Notes: a model not told the origin generated them from the sequence alone. Shown: positions 20,156 to 29,275, counted from the first letter of the stretch. The stretch: 64,000 nt of DNA from Homalodisca vitripennis (GCF_021130785.1 NC_060207.1:195684001-195748000), one strand, 5' to 3'. Program-made: numbers and translations.

Positions 20156-21692
20156 TTATATACCGTATCACTTTATACAACTGTTTGAGTAGCGATTCAC
20201 GCACACAAGTAATCTGCAGTACGTCGAAGATGTCCGCCTCGGATTTCGTGACAGTACCGGTAAACTCGTCAAACTCCAGCACGTAACTGTCTGTTATAAA
20301 GTAAATACGACCGTTTATATACCTGAATCCACCCTTTATAGATCCTGGAACACCTGGGAGTACGCTTGAGGTCATCCCTAACATGGTGCCTGTGAGGGTG
20401 CATTCGTTCAACTCTACGACAAACTTGTCATCGACAAAGAAGTAGGTCTTACCCATATTACTGTTTAACGCTGCATTGACTTTCTTAATTCTGTTATGTA
20501 CGATTCTGCTAATGGGTCTTTGATTGGACAGTCTAAGTGACGGGTAATCTATAACGTATAAAGTCCTGTCCACAATCATGACTACGTCTCCGTCCGGTCT
20601 CTGGTACACGGCTGAGACATTATTAAAGTTCGACGGTAAGAACGTCAACCACTCTGTAATTATCAGAGGATTGGTAAACTCTTCACGCGTTCTATGGGCT
20701 TCGTTCAGGCTGAGTATCCAAACGTATTTACCGTAAAACGCGTACAGTCTGTTTCTCACTACTAAGAACGTGTTGAGTTTGTGCCGTAAATTACAAATGT
20801 CCAATTCTGTAGGTGTAGGCGTGGTAGGCCTAGTGGTAGTTGATGTTGTTGTTGTCGTAGTAGTAGTGGATGTTGTAGTGGATGTTGTAGTGGACGTGGA
20901 GGAGGAGGAGGAGGAGGGGACAGGCGGTCCGTACAAAACCTGAATTGCAAGCTGATCGTCTCTGTCCAAATCAAATTCGTACAAGTTGTTGATACCCGAT
21001 GGCTGGTAATAGGACGGAAACATTACGGATCGTAACACAGACGAATGCTGAAGACCGAGAGCATGGCCTATTTCGTGGACCATCACTGTAAAGAACGAAG
21101 TCTTCTCCGGTGCGGGTATATTCATTGTAAAGTCCCAGTCCTCTTCGAAATCAAGGTGTATATCCGATTGGTTCAGCCACGGTCGAGGGAGAAAAGCGTG
21201 GCCGAGAACACCGCCCGGACCGTCAAAATCGTAACTGCAAGTGCTTTTAAGGTAGTACGCCACGTGTTTCTTAGGGGAAATCACTACCATTATAGTGGGA
21301 TTACTGTAACTTCTACGGAATTCGAGAGCAGAGTGCTTGGAGTACAAGGAAAACGCTCTCTCAACGATGTTGGCATACTGGATGCCAGAGCCAATCATGT
21401 TCCACGTGACCCGAGTTGAGTTCCATTTAACTAATGGGTTCACGGAAAACGGGGCTATGCCTTCGTCCGAGTTACCGCATCTGGGTGTGTCCATCAGCTT
21501 CAGCGTCTCCTCGTTTTCATATCCGGTCACCTGTAGTCCGAACGTCTCCTGAAACCTCGTAATGGCGTCCTTAATATTGTTAGTCAGCGATGTTTCGTTG
21601 CTGTTGAGATAGCCGTATTTCTCCAAGTACAACAAAGTTTTATTAGCAGCTATCAGAGGAGCTACACACAGAATTAATACCGAGAACCGCAT
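20136..21692 (-). CDS. Secreted matrix metalloproteinase (captured host gene)
   Basis: 518 codons from the ATG at 21692. In order: a signal peptide (residues 1-16, MRFSVLILCVAPLIAA); a peptidoglycan-binding-like prodomain (residues about 20-68); the cysteine switch PRCGNSD (70-76); a catalytic zinc site HEIGHALGLQH (about 204-214) followed by the Met-turn VMFPSYY; a Ser/Thr-rich linker (about 255-293); and hemopexin-like repeats to the C-terminus (LYAFYGKYVWIL, GGFRYINGRIYFIT). This is the full layout of an animal MMP, which degrades extracellular matrix. A granulovirus MMP is known, so capture by insect viruses has precedent. The end overlaps the phospholipase gene start by 20 bp. The linker is encoded by GTn-type repeats and may vary in length. 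Confidence 0.93.
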   Translation of the reverse strand: MRFSVLILCVAPLIAANKTLLYLEKYGYLNSNETSLTNNIKDAITRFQETFGLQVTGYENEETLKLMDTPRCGNSDEGIAPFSVNPLVKWNSTRVTWNMIGSGIQYANIVERAFSLYSKHSALEFRRSYSNPTIMVVISPKKHVAYYLKSTCSYDFDGPGGVLGHAFLPRPWLNQSDIHLDFEEDWDFTMNIPAPEKTSFFTVMVHEIGHALGLQHSSVLRSVMFPSYYQPSGINNLYEFDLDRDDQLAIQVLYGPPVPSSSSSSTSTTTSTTTSTTTTTTTTSTTTRPTTPTPTELDICNLRHKLNTFLVVRNRLYAFYGKYVWILSLNEAHRTREEFTNPLIITEWLTFLPSNFNNVSAVYQRPDGDVVMIVDRTLYVIDYPSLRLSNQRPISRIVHNRIKKVNAALNSNMGKTYFFVDDKFVVELNECTLTGTMLGMTSSVLPGVPGSIKGGFRYINGRIYFITDSYVLEFDEFTGTVTKSEADIFDVLQITCVRESLLKQLYKVIRYINGESQA

Positions 21693-21736
21693 CTCGCCAG
21701 GTTCTAAAGTAAACTGACGGTAAAAATGTCAACAAC

Positions 21737-22657
21737 CTACTTATATCTCGATCTCACCACCCTGCTCACCGGGTCCCTAAAGTATGGGTTGACAATGTTG
21801 AACCTGATCCACTCGTCTTTATCGGTTAAGTGTATAGCGTCCAGCGTCGGAGCCAGTAGTTTGTACATACCGTAATAGACTTCGCTCAGTACTCTCACTA
21901 GGTAATTCACGGTCACCGCGTCACTCATGTCGGTAGGATCTCTCAGATTAGTGATTTTACCGGTTTGCGCGTTCCAATCTTGCACCGCTCTGGTCATGGC
22001 GTGTTTTTGAAAGTATTTGAGATTAACAGCTTCACCCTCGTATAGAGGCTCTTCAATCTCGCTCAGACGCTTATGTCCAAAACTCCAATGCCCGTCTTTG
22101 CCCATTTGGGGTATACGACTATCTACATACCGTTTAGTCGTAGCGTCCTTAGGCTCGACTGGCCATCCAACGCTGCAGAGTCTGAAATTATTGAAAGTAA
22201 CGGTAGAATCTCTAATACTCTTCATAGGTGTAAGAGTATGTAGTTGTGACAGAGTGACGGCATCGTTTAATCCTTCACCATCGCTCAGGTTGATTATTCT
22301 TCTCTTTTTAGCGTCTATTATCTCAGTATCGAACGTTAATGTTCTTTTATTTAGCGTTCGCAAATTGACGGCATCCGCTTCGTTCGTAGGGTTAGCTACG
22401 TTAGGTATTCTGTTATTTCTGGCATCGAGTTTGAGTGTCTTGAGCATAGACCGGGTCATATCTGTTTTAGTGCCATTTAATTTCTTGTCCAAGGTCTGCA
22501 GGTTTATAGCGTCTAGACTCTGCTGGGCGTCAGCCACGTTACATAACCGCTTGCCCTTGATATCGTAATCACCGTCTACCGTTATGCGAAACCCGACCCC
22601 AGGAGGGCCTCTTTTACCGGTCTCGCCACCGGTGCGACCAAACTTGTCCACGCTCAT
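21737..22657 (-). CDS. Fibre-like protein with six shaft repeats
   Basis: 306 codons from the ATG at 22657 (MSVDKFGRTGGETGKRGPPG). A short collagen-like GKRGPPGVG stretch is followed by six imperfect repeats of about 35-45 residues built on (K)RL.N(V/L).(D/N)P...DA(V/I)NL..L. Examples are RLCNVADAQQSLDAINLQTL and RIPNVANPTNEADAVNLRTL; others centre on IINLSDGEGLNDAV, LSEIEEPLYEGEAV and ITNLRDPTDMSDAV. Repeats of this type form trimeric beta-shafts in phage tail fibres and virus spikes. A receptor-binding role on the particle surface is likely by analogy. The C-terminal about 45 residues lack the repeat and could be the knob or anchor. Confidence 0.75.
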   Translation of the reverse strand: MSVDKFGRTGGETGKRGPPGVGFRITVDGDYDIKGKRLCNVADAQQSLDAINLQTLDKKLNGTKTDMTRSMLKTLKLDARNNRIPNVANPTNEADAVNLRTLNKRTLTFDTEIIDAKKRRIINLSDGEGLNDAVTLSQLHTLTPMKSIRDSTVTFNNFRLCSVGWPVEPKDATTKRYVDSRIPQMGKDGHWSFGHKRLSEIEEPLYEGEAVNLKYFQKHAMTRAVQDWNAQTGKITNLRDPTDMSDAVTVNYLVRVLSEVYYGMYKLLAPTLDAIHLTDKDEWIRFNIVNPYFRDPVSRVVRSRYK

Positions 22658-22693
22658 TTTGAAACTGTAATCTAAGAGAACATCCTTTACTTT

Positions 22694-23683
22694 TTATACC
22701 AATGCTCTATACCTGGAATTTCCTCTACCACGAATGAGTTTCAACTCCCTCAACTCTTCCACGATGTTTATAATTTCGTTTTTATGACCCGTATTACCCG
22801 CCTCAGCTGAACCTATTAAAACCTTTAATCTCTCACACAATTCATTCGGATCGTCGTAATACACGGGATCAGGGTTTGACATGTCCTTGAAGCCTTTGCC
22901 CGAGTAAGCTTTGGGAAATAGTTTTGAAATGACAAGTTCGTATTTTGTCGATTTGTTACGGTTTATGGTACTTTTATAATTGTAACCTCTTTTGTGAGCG
23001 TGTGTCCTGTTCAATATATCCTTGTAAGTGACCAAATCAGTTTCATCGTAATGTAACGGTGCGCGTTTAAAGACCAATTCGTACAGACCTTTCGTAGGTT
23101 TGTAGTACACATCATCTATGACTATACTGCCGTTACTATCGAAATTTAACACTTTGTTTCCAATCATTAGTGTGCCGTTATCATAGCGTGGTCCGTATAT
23201 GGAATCAATCTTTCTTTGACTGGGAATGTCCTTCATCAGTGACTTCATGTACTTGACTGTAAGTGCATTTTGGAATGTGTTTTCCACCCATTGTGAAGCC
23301 TCTAGTTGTCCTTTAGCGGTGGAAAGGATATCGCTTGCTTCGGGTAAAGGTGGATCACTAGTCTCCAGCACTTCGTCGTCCTGTAAGTAAGCGGGTACTC
23401 TCGGAGATGATGTTACAGCGGGAGAGAAGAGTTCCTCTTTTATCTCCTGCTGCTCTTCCTCAGGTTCGATTTTTATATTTTCGGAATTCTTGGTTTTCTT
23501 TCGCAGTTCAGACAGGAGTGGTTTGTACTGGTTTTCCAGACGTATCTCGGTAGACAGAGTCCCTTGTTTAAACTCCTTATACTTTCGCCTGATGGCCGTT
23601 CTCAACTGTGATATCTCGGCTGTAAGCTGTTTCTCGTTCCGCTCCATTTTTATCAATGATGTCACCATCTGTCCGTTTAACAT
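22694..23683 (-). CDS. DUF8207-type Polinton protein
   Basis: 329 codons. The N-terminal about 60 residues form a likely coiled coil (MERNEKQLTAEISQLRTAIR). An acidic stretch (EPEEEQQEIKEEL) follows, then the conserved block DSIYGPRYDNGTLMIGNKVL, GLYELVFKRAP, YKDILNRTHAHKRGYNY and the end LIRGRGNSRYRALV. I recognise this block as the family annotated DUF8207 in insect genomes, where it marks Polinton-like elements; its function is unknown. TATATAAATG places a TATA word directly on the first ATG (23681-23690), so the internal Met codons at residues 6 or 13 may be the real start. It overlaps the small gene 23577-23810 in another frame by about 107 bp. Confidence 0.72.
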   Translation of the reverse strand: MLNGQMVTSLIKMERNEKQLTAEISQLRTAIRRKYKEFKQGTLSTEIRLENQYKPLLSELRKKTKNSENIKIEPEEEQQEIKEELFSPAVTSSPRVPAYLQDDEVLETSDPPLPEASDILSTAKGQLEASQWVENTFQNALTVKYMKSLMKDIPSQRKIDSIYGPRYDNGTLMIGNKVLNFDSNGSIVIDDVYYKPTKGLYELVFKRAPLHYDETDLVTYKDILNRTHAHKRGYNYKSTINRNKSTKYELVISKLFPKAYSGKGFKDMSNPDPVYYDDPNELCERLKVLIGSAEAGNTGHKNEIINIVEELRELKLIRGRGNSRYRALV

Positions 23684-23810
23684 TTATATACGCTTTCCTC
23701 ATTTGCTCAAAAACATGTGATACATCAATACCTCTGCACTCATCGTATCTTGGAACGAAATGAACCTTCACTCTGTCGTCAAATCTTACCTTCTTCTTGT
23801 TTGGCTCCAT
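23577..23810 (-). CDS. Small protein with GADD34/PPP1R15-like PP1-binding motif
   Basis: 77 codons from the ATG at 23810. Residues 7-10 are KVRF, an RVxF-type docking motif for protein phosphatase 1. It is followed at the usual spacing by KVHFV (15-19), matching the hydrophobic extension in the PPP1R15 (GADD34/CReP) family, then an Arg-containing segment (PRYDECRG, VFEQMRKAY). In animals PPP1R15 proteins direct PP1 to eIF2-alpha. Several large DNA viruses carry analogues that restore translation. The family link is by motif and spacing only; no eIF2-binding region is proven. The 3' half overlaps the DUF8207 gene and could be less constrained. Confidence 0.5.
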   Translation of the reverse strand: MEPNKKKVRFDDRVKVHFVPRYDECRGIDVSHVFEQMRKAYINVKRTDGDIIDKNGAERETAYSRDITVENGHQAKV

Positions 23811-23851
23811 ATTGCACACTGACCGAGTCCGTGTTGAGTTGACACTTTTAA

Positions 23852-24988
23852 CTACGGTAGTTCGACTTGTCTGAAAAACATTGCGCGTTTCTTGTGTTTT
23901 CTAAGGTAGTGTATAATGTCACCAAGTGATGCTACCGTACCCAGTTTCCTGAAGTAGACTGATCTCGGTATTTGCACTTGCACTCGTGATCTAAATACAA
24001 ACGTTCTCTTCCATCCGTCTCTCCACTGCGGGATCTCGGCCACCGTGTACTTGTCATTCTCTACCGTCTTATCCATGTACTCTTTTAACCGAGCGATAGG
24101 GTTCCTCACCCTACCGTGTATATGGATCAGGTATGAGTTGAGTAGCCAGAACTCACAAGGATTGGCTCCTGTAAATCTCCTCCACGCCTCAAACTGATCA
24201 CGGTTTGTAATACTATACACTCCGTCCATCAGACTTATTCCGAACATTTCACAGTACATAGGGACAGTTGGTAAGGCCACCTTTAGAAATTCTGAAGTAA
24301 AGAGGCTCTGGCACAGATTATTTACAGCCGCAAACTCTTTGTTTCTCTCGCCTCTCGGTAGTCCACGTGGGGTCGGCCCGTACGCCACGTTATAGCTGAT
24401 GTCGCTGTAGCATTTCGAGGCCAGTGCTTGTCTGTAGATTGTAACGGGTTTCCTAATAGGTATAGTTCGCTCCGTGAGAATGATGCAACGTGAGGTGTGT
24501 GGGACTTTACAAGCGTACTCCAACATCTTTATACAGACTTGGGCAAAGTATATACCGCCGTGTGCGTTTCTCAACGGTACAAGCTTACCGAATTGGTCTG
24601 GAAACGGTCTGAATCGGGACAAGAGGTTCTGCGATTCCCGCACAGTACACTTTAACATGTCTTCGTGGTATACAACGAGTTCAAACGGTACACCTTTCTC
24701 TTGGCTCTTTTTCAAAAATTCTATCCAGATATCGCGGTTATAAAACCGTTCGCTGGACGAAATCATTAACAGAATTACAGGAGGAATGGTTGCACTGTAC
24801 TGTCCTTGGCGTTTGTGTCTCCAACACCTTCTATTGAAAAGGAAACCGTGTGGTGGTCGTCTGCTACAGTAATTACCGCAAAATTTTTTCTTGTCCGGGT
24901 AGTACCACGTACACAGATTTGAGTTGACTTTGTGAAGTCTCTGGTCCGAGAACCCTCTGATGTCGTTATAAGTGTAGATCCTCACCAT
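23852..24988 (-). CDS. Probable glycosyltransferase (core-2/I-branching, GT14-like)
   Basis: 378 codons. After a Cys-rich N-terminus (CTWYYPDKKKFCGNYC, residues about 26-41; NRRCWRHKR) comes a block resembling the core-2/I-branching fold: LLMISSSERFYNRDIWIEF, FELVVYHEDML, GGIYFAQVCIKMLEYA, SRCIILTERTIPIRKPVTIY near residues 73-180. Then come EAWRRFTGANPCEFWLLNSYL and a basic C-terminus. GT14 enzymes add beta-1,6-GlcNAc or xylose. No signal peptide is visible, so if it is an enzyme it would act in the cytosol or virion. The match is by pattern, not proof. It shares its last start-codon base with the end of the ATPase gene, implying coupled expression. Confidence 0.5.
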   Translation of the reverse strand: MVRIYTYNDIRGFSDQRLHKVNSNLCTWYYPDKKKFCGNYCSRRPPHGFLFNRRCWRHKRQGQYSATIPPVILLMISSSERFYNRDIWIEFLKKSQEKGVPFELVVYHEDMLKCTVRESQNLLSRFRPFPDQFGKLVPLRNAHGGIYFAQVCIKMLEYACKVPHTSRCIILTERTIPIRKPVTIYRQALASKCYSDISYNVAYGPTPRGLPRGERNKEFAAVNNLCQSLFTSEFLKVALPTVPMYCEMFGISLMDGVYSITNRDQFEAWRRFTGANPCEFWLLNSYLIHIHGRVRNPIARLKEYMDKTVENDKYTVAEIPQWRDGWKRTFVFRSRVQVQIPRSVYFRKLGTVASLGDIIHYLRKHKKRAMFFRQVELP

Positions 24989-25710
24989 TATAGATCTTGA
25001 ACAAAACTGTCTATACCTACTCGGTACCTCCCTTTATCAATGTCATCGTCCTTGCTAATGACGATAAAACCGTGTTTGTCCTTCCACGCCATACTGCACA
25101 ACTGTTTGAATTTTTCAAATCTCATATCGGTATTGACGTGATCACTGTAAGCGTGGTGTAGATTCATATCATCCTGTTTGAAGAGTATTATGAAATTTGC
25201 ATTGTCTCTGACCAGCTGTTTCGGTACGTGACTGTAGGTTTGACCGAGATAGAACGTATCTACGTTCTTGTGCCTCCCCATAGCAAAGTAACTGCGGATA
25301 TTGCCGTGCTTTTCGCAAGCTATATCGTCAAAAATCATCAAAGAGTTTTCCTTAGCCTCGTCCGGTTTAATGACCAGGGAGCTATCGTCGTACGCGAAAT
25401 ACCCTACTTCCTTCGGTATCATTTTAGCCAGTAATTGATACTTTGGTTGGTACAATGACTTTGAAAATACGTACACATTCTCGAATCGTAATCCGTTCGG
25501 ATCGGTGATCAGATTGAATAACACGTTTGTTTTACCACAGTTTGAAGGACCTACAATTAAACCTCTTATCGAGTCTGGTAAAAGCGGACCGTTTTTGTTT
25601 TTGCGACTTAAACCGCTACCTATATACTCGTCCATGTTGTGGACGTTAAACGTCATGGCTTGCTTTACGAGCTTCATTTTGGTAATGACGGTTCCACGGT
25701 ATTGCATCAT
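24988..25710 (-). CDS. Packaging ATPase (A32/FtsK-like)
   Basis: 240 codons. Walker A is GPSNCGKTN (about residues 54-62) and Walker B is SLMIFDD (about 122-128), followed by the sensor-like FYLGQTYSHVPKQLVRDNAN. These are signatures of the HerA/FtsK-type ATPases that pump DNA into the capsids of Polintons, virophages and nucleocytoplasmic viruses. Length is typical. TATAAAACATGATG places a TATA word just before the paired start codons. The frame is intact. It is the first gene after the broken integrase and heads the minus-strand structural block. Confidence 0.92.
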   Translation of the reverse strand: MMQYRGTVITKMKLVKQAMTFNVHNMDEYIGSGLSRKNKNGPLLPDSIRGLIVGPSNCGKTNVLFNLITDPNGLRFENVYVFSKSLYQPKYQLLAKMIPKEVGYFAYDDSSLVIKPDEAKENSLMIFDDIACEKHGNIRSYFAMGRHKNVDTFYLGQTYSHVPKQLVRDNANFIILFKQDDMNLHHAYSDHVNTDMRFEKFKQLCSMAWKDKHGFIVISKDDDIDKGRYRVGIDSFVQDL

Positions 25711-25713
25711 GTT

Positions 25714-26361
25714 TTATAATTTACTTTCTTTTTTTTTAGGTTTAATAATATCTTTGGAGTTTACCCAGCTATTGTGAGTATCGTCAAAACCGCGCCACCG
25801 CACCAAGACCTTGGAGCCTTTCCGCCGGAGTACTTTATCAACGAGATAGGCATTTCCTGTTGCGGTTCTTATCAGTTCCTGTTCATAGAAACCGCCTTGC
25901 AAAATATCACCTCTTATGTCTTGTAATATATACGTTACAGGTTTTGTAGGTTTTATCGCAAATATTGTAAATATTTCATTTGACCAGTTGGGTAGATATC
26001 CTTTTTTAAATACACCTTTGTATTTGCTAATTCTAACCTGATCGCTTACACGGAATTTGGGATTTTTTGTTTTAACCACTTTATTATGTTTATTTATGCG
26101 GGCGAGAATCTGTTTTACGTGTTTTCGTCTAACATCTTTTGGTTTCATACCGATTGTCCTGTGCACACTACTGTTGTACTCCTTGACTATGTCTGGTAAA
26201 ATACTTAGCCACTCGTAGCTACCGTGTGCCGTAAATCTCTCGTACATTTTTTCTTTCAGGGTTCTGTTTAGACGTTCCACAATAGAACTTTTCAAATGTG
26301 ATTGGGTAGAGTAATGGTTAATGCTGTGTTTGTTTAAAAGTTTTTTAACGTGACTGTTGTA
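25714..26361 (-). pseudogene. Integrase, C-terminal part (interrupted by LINE)
   Basis: Reading on the minus strand from about 26361, the frame carries YNSHVKKLL, the catalytic Glu region SIVERLNRTLKEKM and YNSSVHRTIGMKP. An SH3-like DNA-binding region follows (VSDQVRISKYKG), and a chromodomain-like end (LVRWRGFDDTHNSWVNSKDI). It is the C-terminal two thirds of a Polinton integrase of the retroviral DDE family. The listed start at 26295 is a TTG inside the fragment; the true N-terminal part lies beyond the LINE at 28938-29074. The middle of the catalytic core, including the second Asp, is missing from both fragments. This integrase is non-functional. Confidence 0.88.
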
Positions 26362-26366
26362 CCATA

Positions 26367-27092
26367 GTGTATAGCCTCAAACTTCTCCTTGAGACTCACT
26401 TCCCTGATTGTATCTTTGAGAATGACGACACTGGAACGTCTGGTAATCACGAGGCAGGCTCACGGCCAAGAGCTTGTCGTGGTAGCTGGGCCATTGCCAG
26501 AAGGATTGTCACTCTCTCTAAAGCCAAATGGGCAATTTCTAAATTTGCCCCTTTCAAATCTGCAGGAGGGGATGGAATCTTTCCGGCCCTGCTTCAACAA
26601 GGGCCGGAGAATCTCCTTACCCTTCTATGTGAACTATTCAGGGCGAGCCTAGCCTATGGGTACATACCACAAGTCTGGCGTCTCAACAGGGTGGTCTTCA
26701 TCCCTAAAAAAGGGAGAGCGGACTACTCTGTCCCTAAATCTTTTCGTCCCATCAGTTTATCTTCGTTTCTACTGAAAACATTAGAAAGACTGGTGGAGAG
26801 GCACCTGAGAAAGGGAGTTCTCTCAGACACTCCCCTTCATCGCAACCAACATGCATACCAGCAAGGCAAATCCTGTGAATCAGCACTGCACCAATTAGTC
26901 AGTAGGATTGAGGATAGCCTGTCCGCCAAGGAATTGGCATTGTGCACCTTCATAGACATTGAAGGAGCTTTCGACAATGCCAAATTCACTGCAATGGTAA
27001 GTGGAGCACAGCGACGTGGCCTCGAGCCAGCTCTGTGCCGGTGGCTTAGGGCCATGCTGTGCTCCAGACGGATCAGGGCCGATCTCAATTAA
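26367..27092 (+). pseudogene. LINE reverse transcriptase, N-terminal part
   Basis: Open frame with SAGGDGIFPALLQQG, VVFIPKKG, RPISLSSFLLKTLERLV and FIDIEGAFDNA (RT motif A). These are the fingers and first palm motifs of a LINE RT. The start is arbitrary because the element is truncated here. The frame stops after RRIRADLN and continues in another frame at 27102, so at least one frameshift separates the two halves. Confidence 0.88.
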
Positions 27093-27101
27093 GTATCGCT
27101 T

Positions 27102-28856
27102 GTGATCGCACCCACAAGGGGATGTCCTCAAGGAGGCATCCTGTCACCTCTACTGTGGAATCTAGTAGTAGATGGTCTACTTGAGGACCTTACTAACAAC
27201 GGAATCTATGTCCAAGGATATGCAGACGACATAGTCCTTATGGTACAGGGAAAATACACAAATGTTGTTGTTGATATCATGAATACCAACCTTCAACATG
27301 TACACAACTGGTGTCAGGGAGAGGGACTGAAAGTAAATCCCTCTAAGACAGTAGTTGTACCATTCACTAGAAAAAAGAACCTAGAGTCTCTTTCTAGGCT
27401 GAAACTCGCATCCACTCAGCTGGAGTGGTCAAAGACAGTCAAATATTTAGGACTGACTCTAGACCATAAGCTTACGTGGAATGATCATCTTAATAATATC
27501 CTGCACAAAGCAAAGTGGGCGCTCATGACGTCCAGGAGACTTGCAGGAATCTCATGGGGCGTAAAACCCCATATAGCACTATGGCTTTACAAAGCAGTTG
27601 TAAGGCCTCAAATCACTTATGGTTCATTAGTCTGGTGGACAAAGGTGAATCAGGTAACTGCCAAAGCCAAGCTTGAAAGCTTACAAAGGCTTGGCACAAT
27701 CTTTGTAACCGGAGCATTCAGGAGCAGTCCCTCAGCGACCCTCGAGGTGGCTTTAGGACTTCTACCTCTTGATGTTCATATAAAAGCTGAAGCGCGTAAG
27801 TCAGCTTATCGGCTGATGGTTGCTGGCTTGTGGAGGAATGGCGCGTCTAACGCGAGCCATGGCGCCATCACTGAAGCTGTAAACCCAAGCGCTATTCTCG
27901 AAATGGTCTCCGACACAATGAGAACGGAGTTCGTATTCAATAAGCCATTCTCTGTTGACTTCTACTCCAGAGATGAGTGGAAATCGCAAGATAACATCCC
28001 AACAATAAGAAAGAGCTTTGTCTGGTACACGGATGGCTCGCTTATTAAGGGTAGAACTGGATATGGAGTGTTTAGTCAATCCCCTAGAACTGCCCTTAGC
28101 GGCAGTTTGGGTCGGAACTGCTCCATATTTCAAGCCGAAATCTATGGTATCCTAGCCTGTGCCAACCTAGGCCTCACCAGAAGGTACCAGGAAATGAACA
28201 TCTGTATAATGTCAGACAGTCAGGCAGCTCTTAAAGCTCTTGACTCCAACAGCATTTCATCCAAGCTTGTGTGGGAGTGCTTTAACACTCTCTGCAAGCT
28301 TGGATCACGCAACTGTGTGCGTCTTGGTTGGGTACCGGGCCACACAGGCATAGGTGGCAACGAATGCGCCGACAGGCTTGCCAAAAGCGGAGCAAGCATG
28401 CCATACACCGGTCCAGAACCGAGTTGTGGTATAAGCAAGTCAGCCGCTTATCAAAGTATAAACAAATGGTCCAGGAAGACACACCGCTTGCGGTGGCAGA
28501 GTCACCAAGGACAAGCACTCGGCAAAAGACTGCTTGCCGATTCTAGCTCCGGATTCACCAGATGGCTGATGGGGCTGGGGAGGGATCGGGTTAAGCAAGT
28601 GATTGCCTTGATCACTGGACACGGACACTTCAGGAAACACCTAAACACTCTAGGTTTACGAAATGAGGACTCGGAGTGTAGACTCTGCAATAAGTCTGAA
28701 GAGACTGCAAAACACATAATACTGGACTGTGAGAGACTGGGAGCAAGGAGAAGGGCTCTTTTCGGTGATAAACAACCAGGCGACGAACCAGATGCTAGTA
28801 TCGGGGAAAAGCTTCTTAGCCTAATTAAGGGCACGAAGATAGGCTTACCCCTCTAA
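27102..28856 (+). pseudogene. LINE reverse transcriptase palm/thumb, RNase H and zinc knuckle
   Basis: 584 codons. RT motif B region (TRGCPQGGILSPLLWNLV), motif C YADDIVLM, a thumb region (VKYLGLTLDHKLTW), then RNase H1 (FVWYTDGSLIKGRTGYGVF, ILAC, SDSQAALKAL, VPGHTGIGGNECADRLA). A CxxC...H...C knuckle (CRLCNKSEETAKHIILDC) follows before the stop. It is otherwise uninterrupted, which implies a fairly young insertion. It cannot be active because the endonuclease and ORF1 are missing. Confidence 0.92.
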
Positions 28857-28937
28857 CATCAAAGGGGCACACAATAAGCTCAGGTTGACGTGTGAGGATC
28901 TAGGAATCCACCCCAATATCCCAAAGGAAAAAAAAAA

Positions 28938-29074
28938 CCTCTGTTTACTCTCGAGTAAGGTATCATCTCTACAAGGTCGGCTGGATACAGGTCATTAATT
29001 CCTTTCAGCGTAACCCTGCGTCTGGGGTAATTACGCCTAGCCGGTTTGTGCAGTTCTTTCGCTATCGCGTCCAT
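28938..29074 (-). pseudogene. Integrase, N-terminal part (before LINE junction)
   Basis: About 45 codons from the ATG at 29074. They include ELHKPARRNYPRRRV and the first catalytic Asp in PADLVEMIPYSR, ending at VNRG where the LINE poly-A begins. The remaining codons of the open frame (to 28880) are LINE sequence and not integrase. A TATAAATA-type word lies 35-45 bp upstream (29105-29116). The canonical HHCC N-terminal zinc domain is not seen. Confidence 0.85.
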
Positions 29075-29104
29075 TTTGTAAATGAAGAAAAAATAATCTG
29101 TATA

Positions 29105-29275
29105 CCGGTATTTATATTCGTCTAAGTGGTGTGGTTTGGAACACCCACATCGAACACTAGCATGCTCGATGCCCAGGTTAAACAGTATTTGATTTTGAGG
29201 ACCAGTCCAGAAGTAACTGGTTGTCGCCCGGTGATCAAATACTGTCCCATCCCTTGTTGCTTAGACAATGGAATG
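29105..29275 (-). ncRNA. Structured element, copy B (3' of the SOCS-box gene)
   Basis: Plus-strand reading: outer stem GTCTAAG/CTTAGAC; hairpin GGTGT/ACACC; hairpin CATCGA/TCGATG; constant word CCCAGGTTAAACA; long arm CAGTATTTGAT/ATCAAATACTG holding CCAGT/ACTGG and the constant GGTTGTC. Compared with copies A and C the stems have different sequences but pair equally well, while the single-stranded words are conserved. The preceding AATCTGTAT..ACCGGTATTTATA is shared with copy C. It overlaps the last codons of the gene 29261-29632. Confidence 0.68.

Larger units (their letters stand above)
26362..28937 (+). mobile_element. 5'-truncated non-LTR retrotransposon (RT + RNase H) inserted in the integrase
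   Basis: The element runs on the plus strand, opposite to the host gene, and ends in a 10-A tail (28928-28937) at the junction with the integrase N-terminal part. It lacks the ORF1 and endonuclease regions, so it is 5' truncated. RT and RNase H in one reading direction suggest the I/LOA/R1 group. No target duplication is visible at the two junctions. Part of the integrase is missing, so the insertion came with a target deletion. Confidence 0.9.

Noticed and set aside
20762..20974. Proline/Gln-rich frame opposite-phase to the metalloproteinase linker
   Set aside because: Shadow of the Ser/Thr-rich linker repeat in another reading frame.
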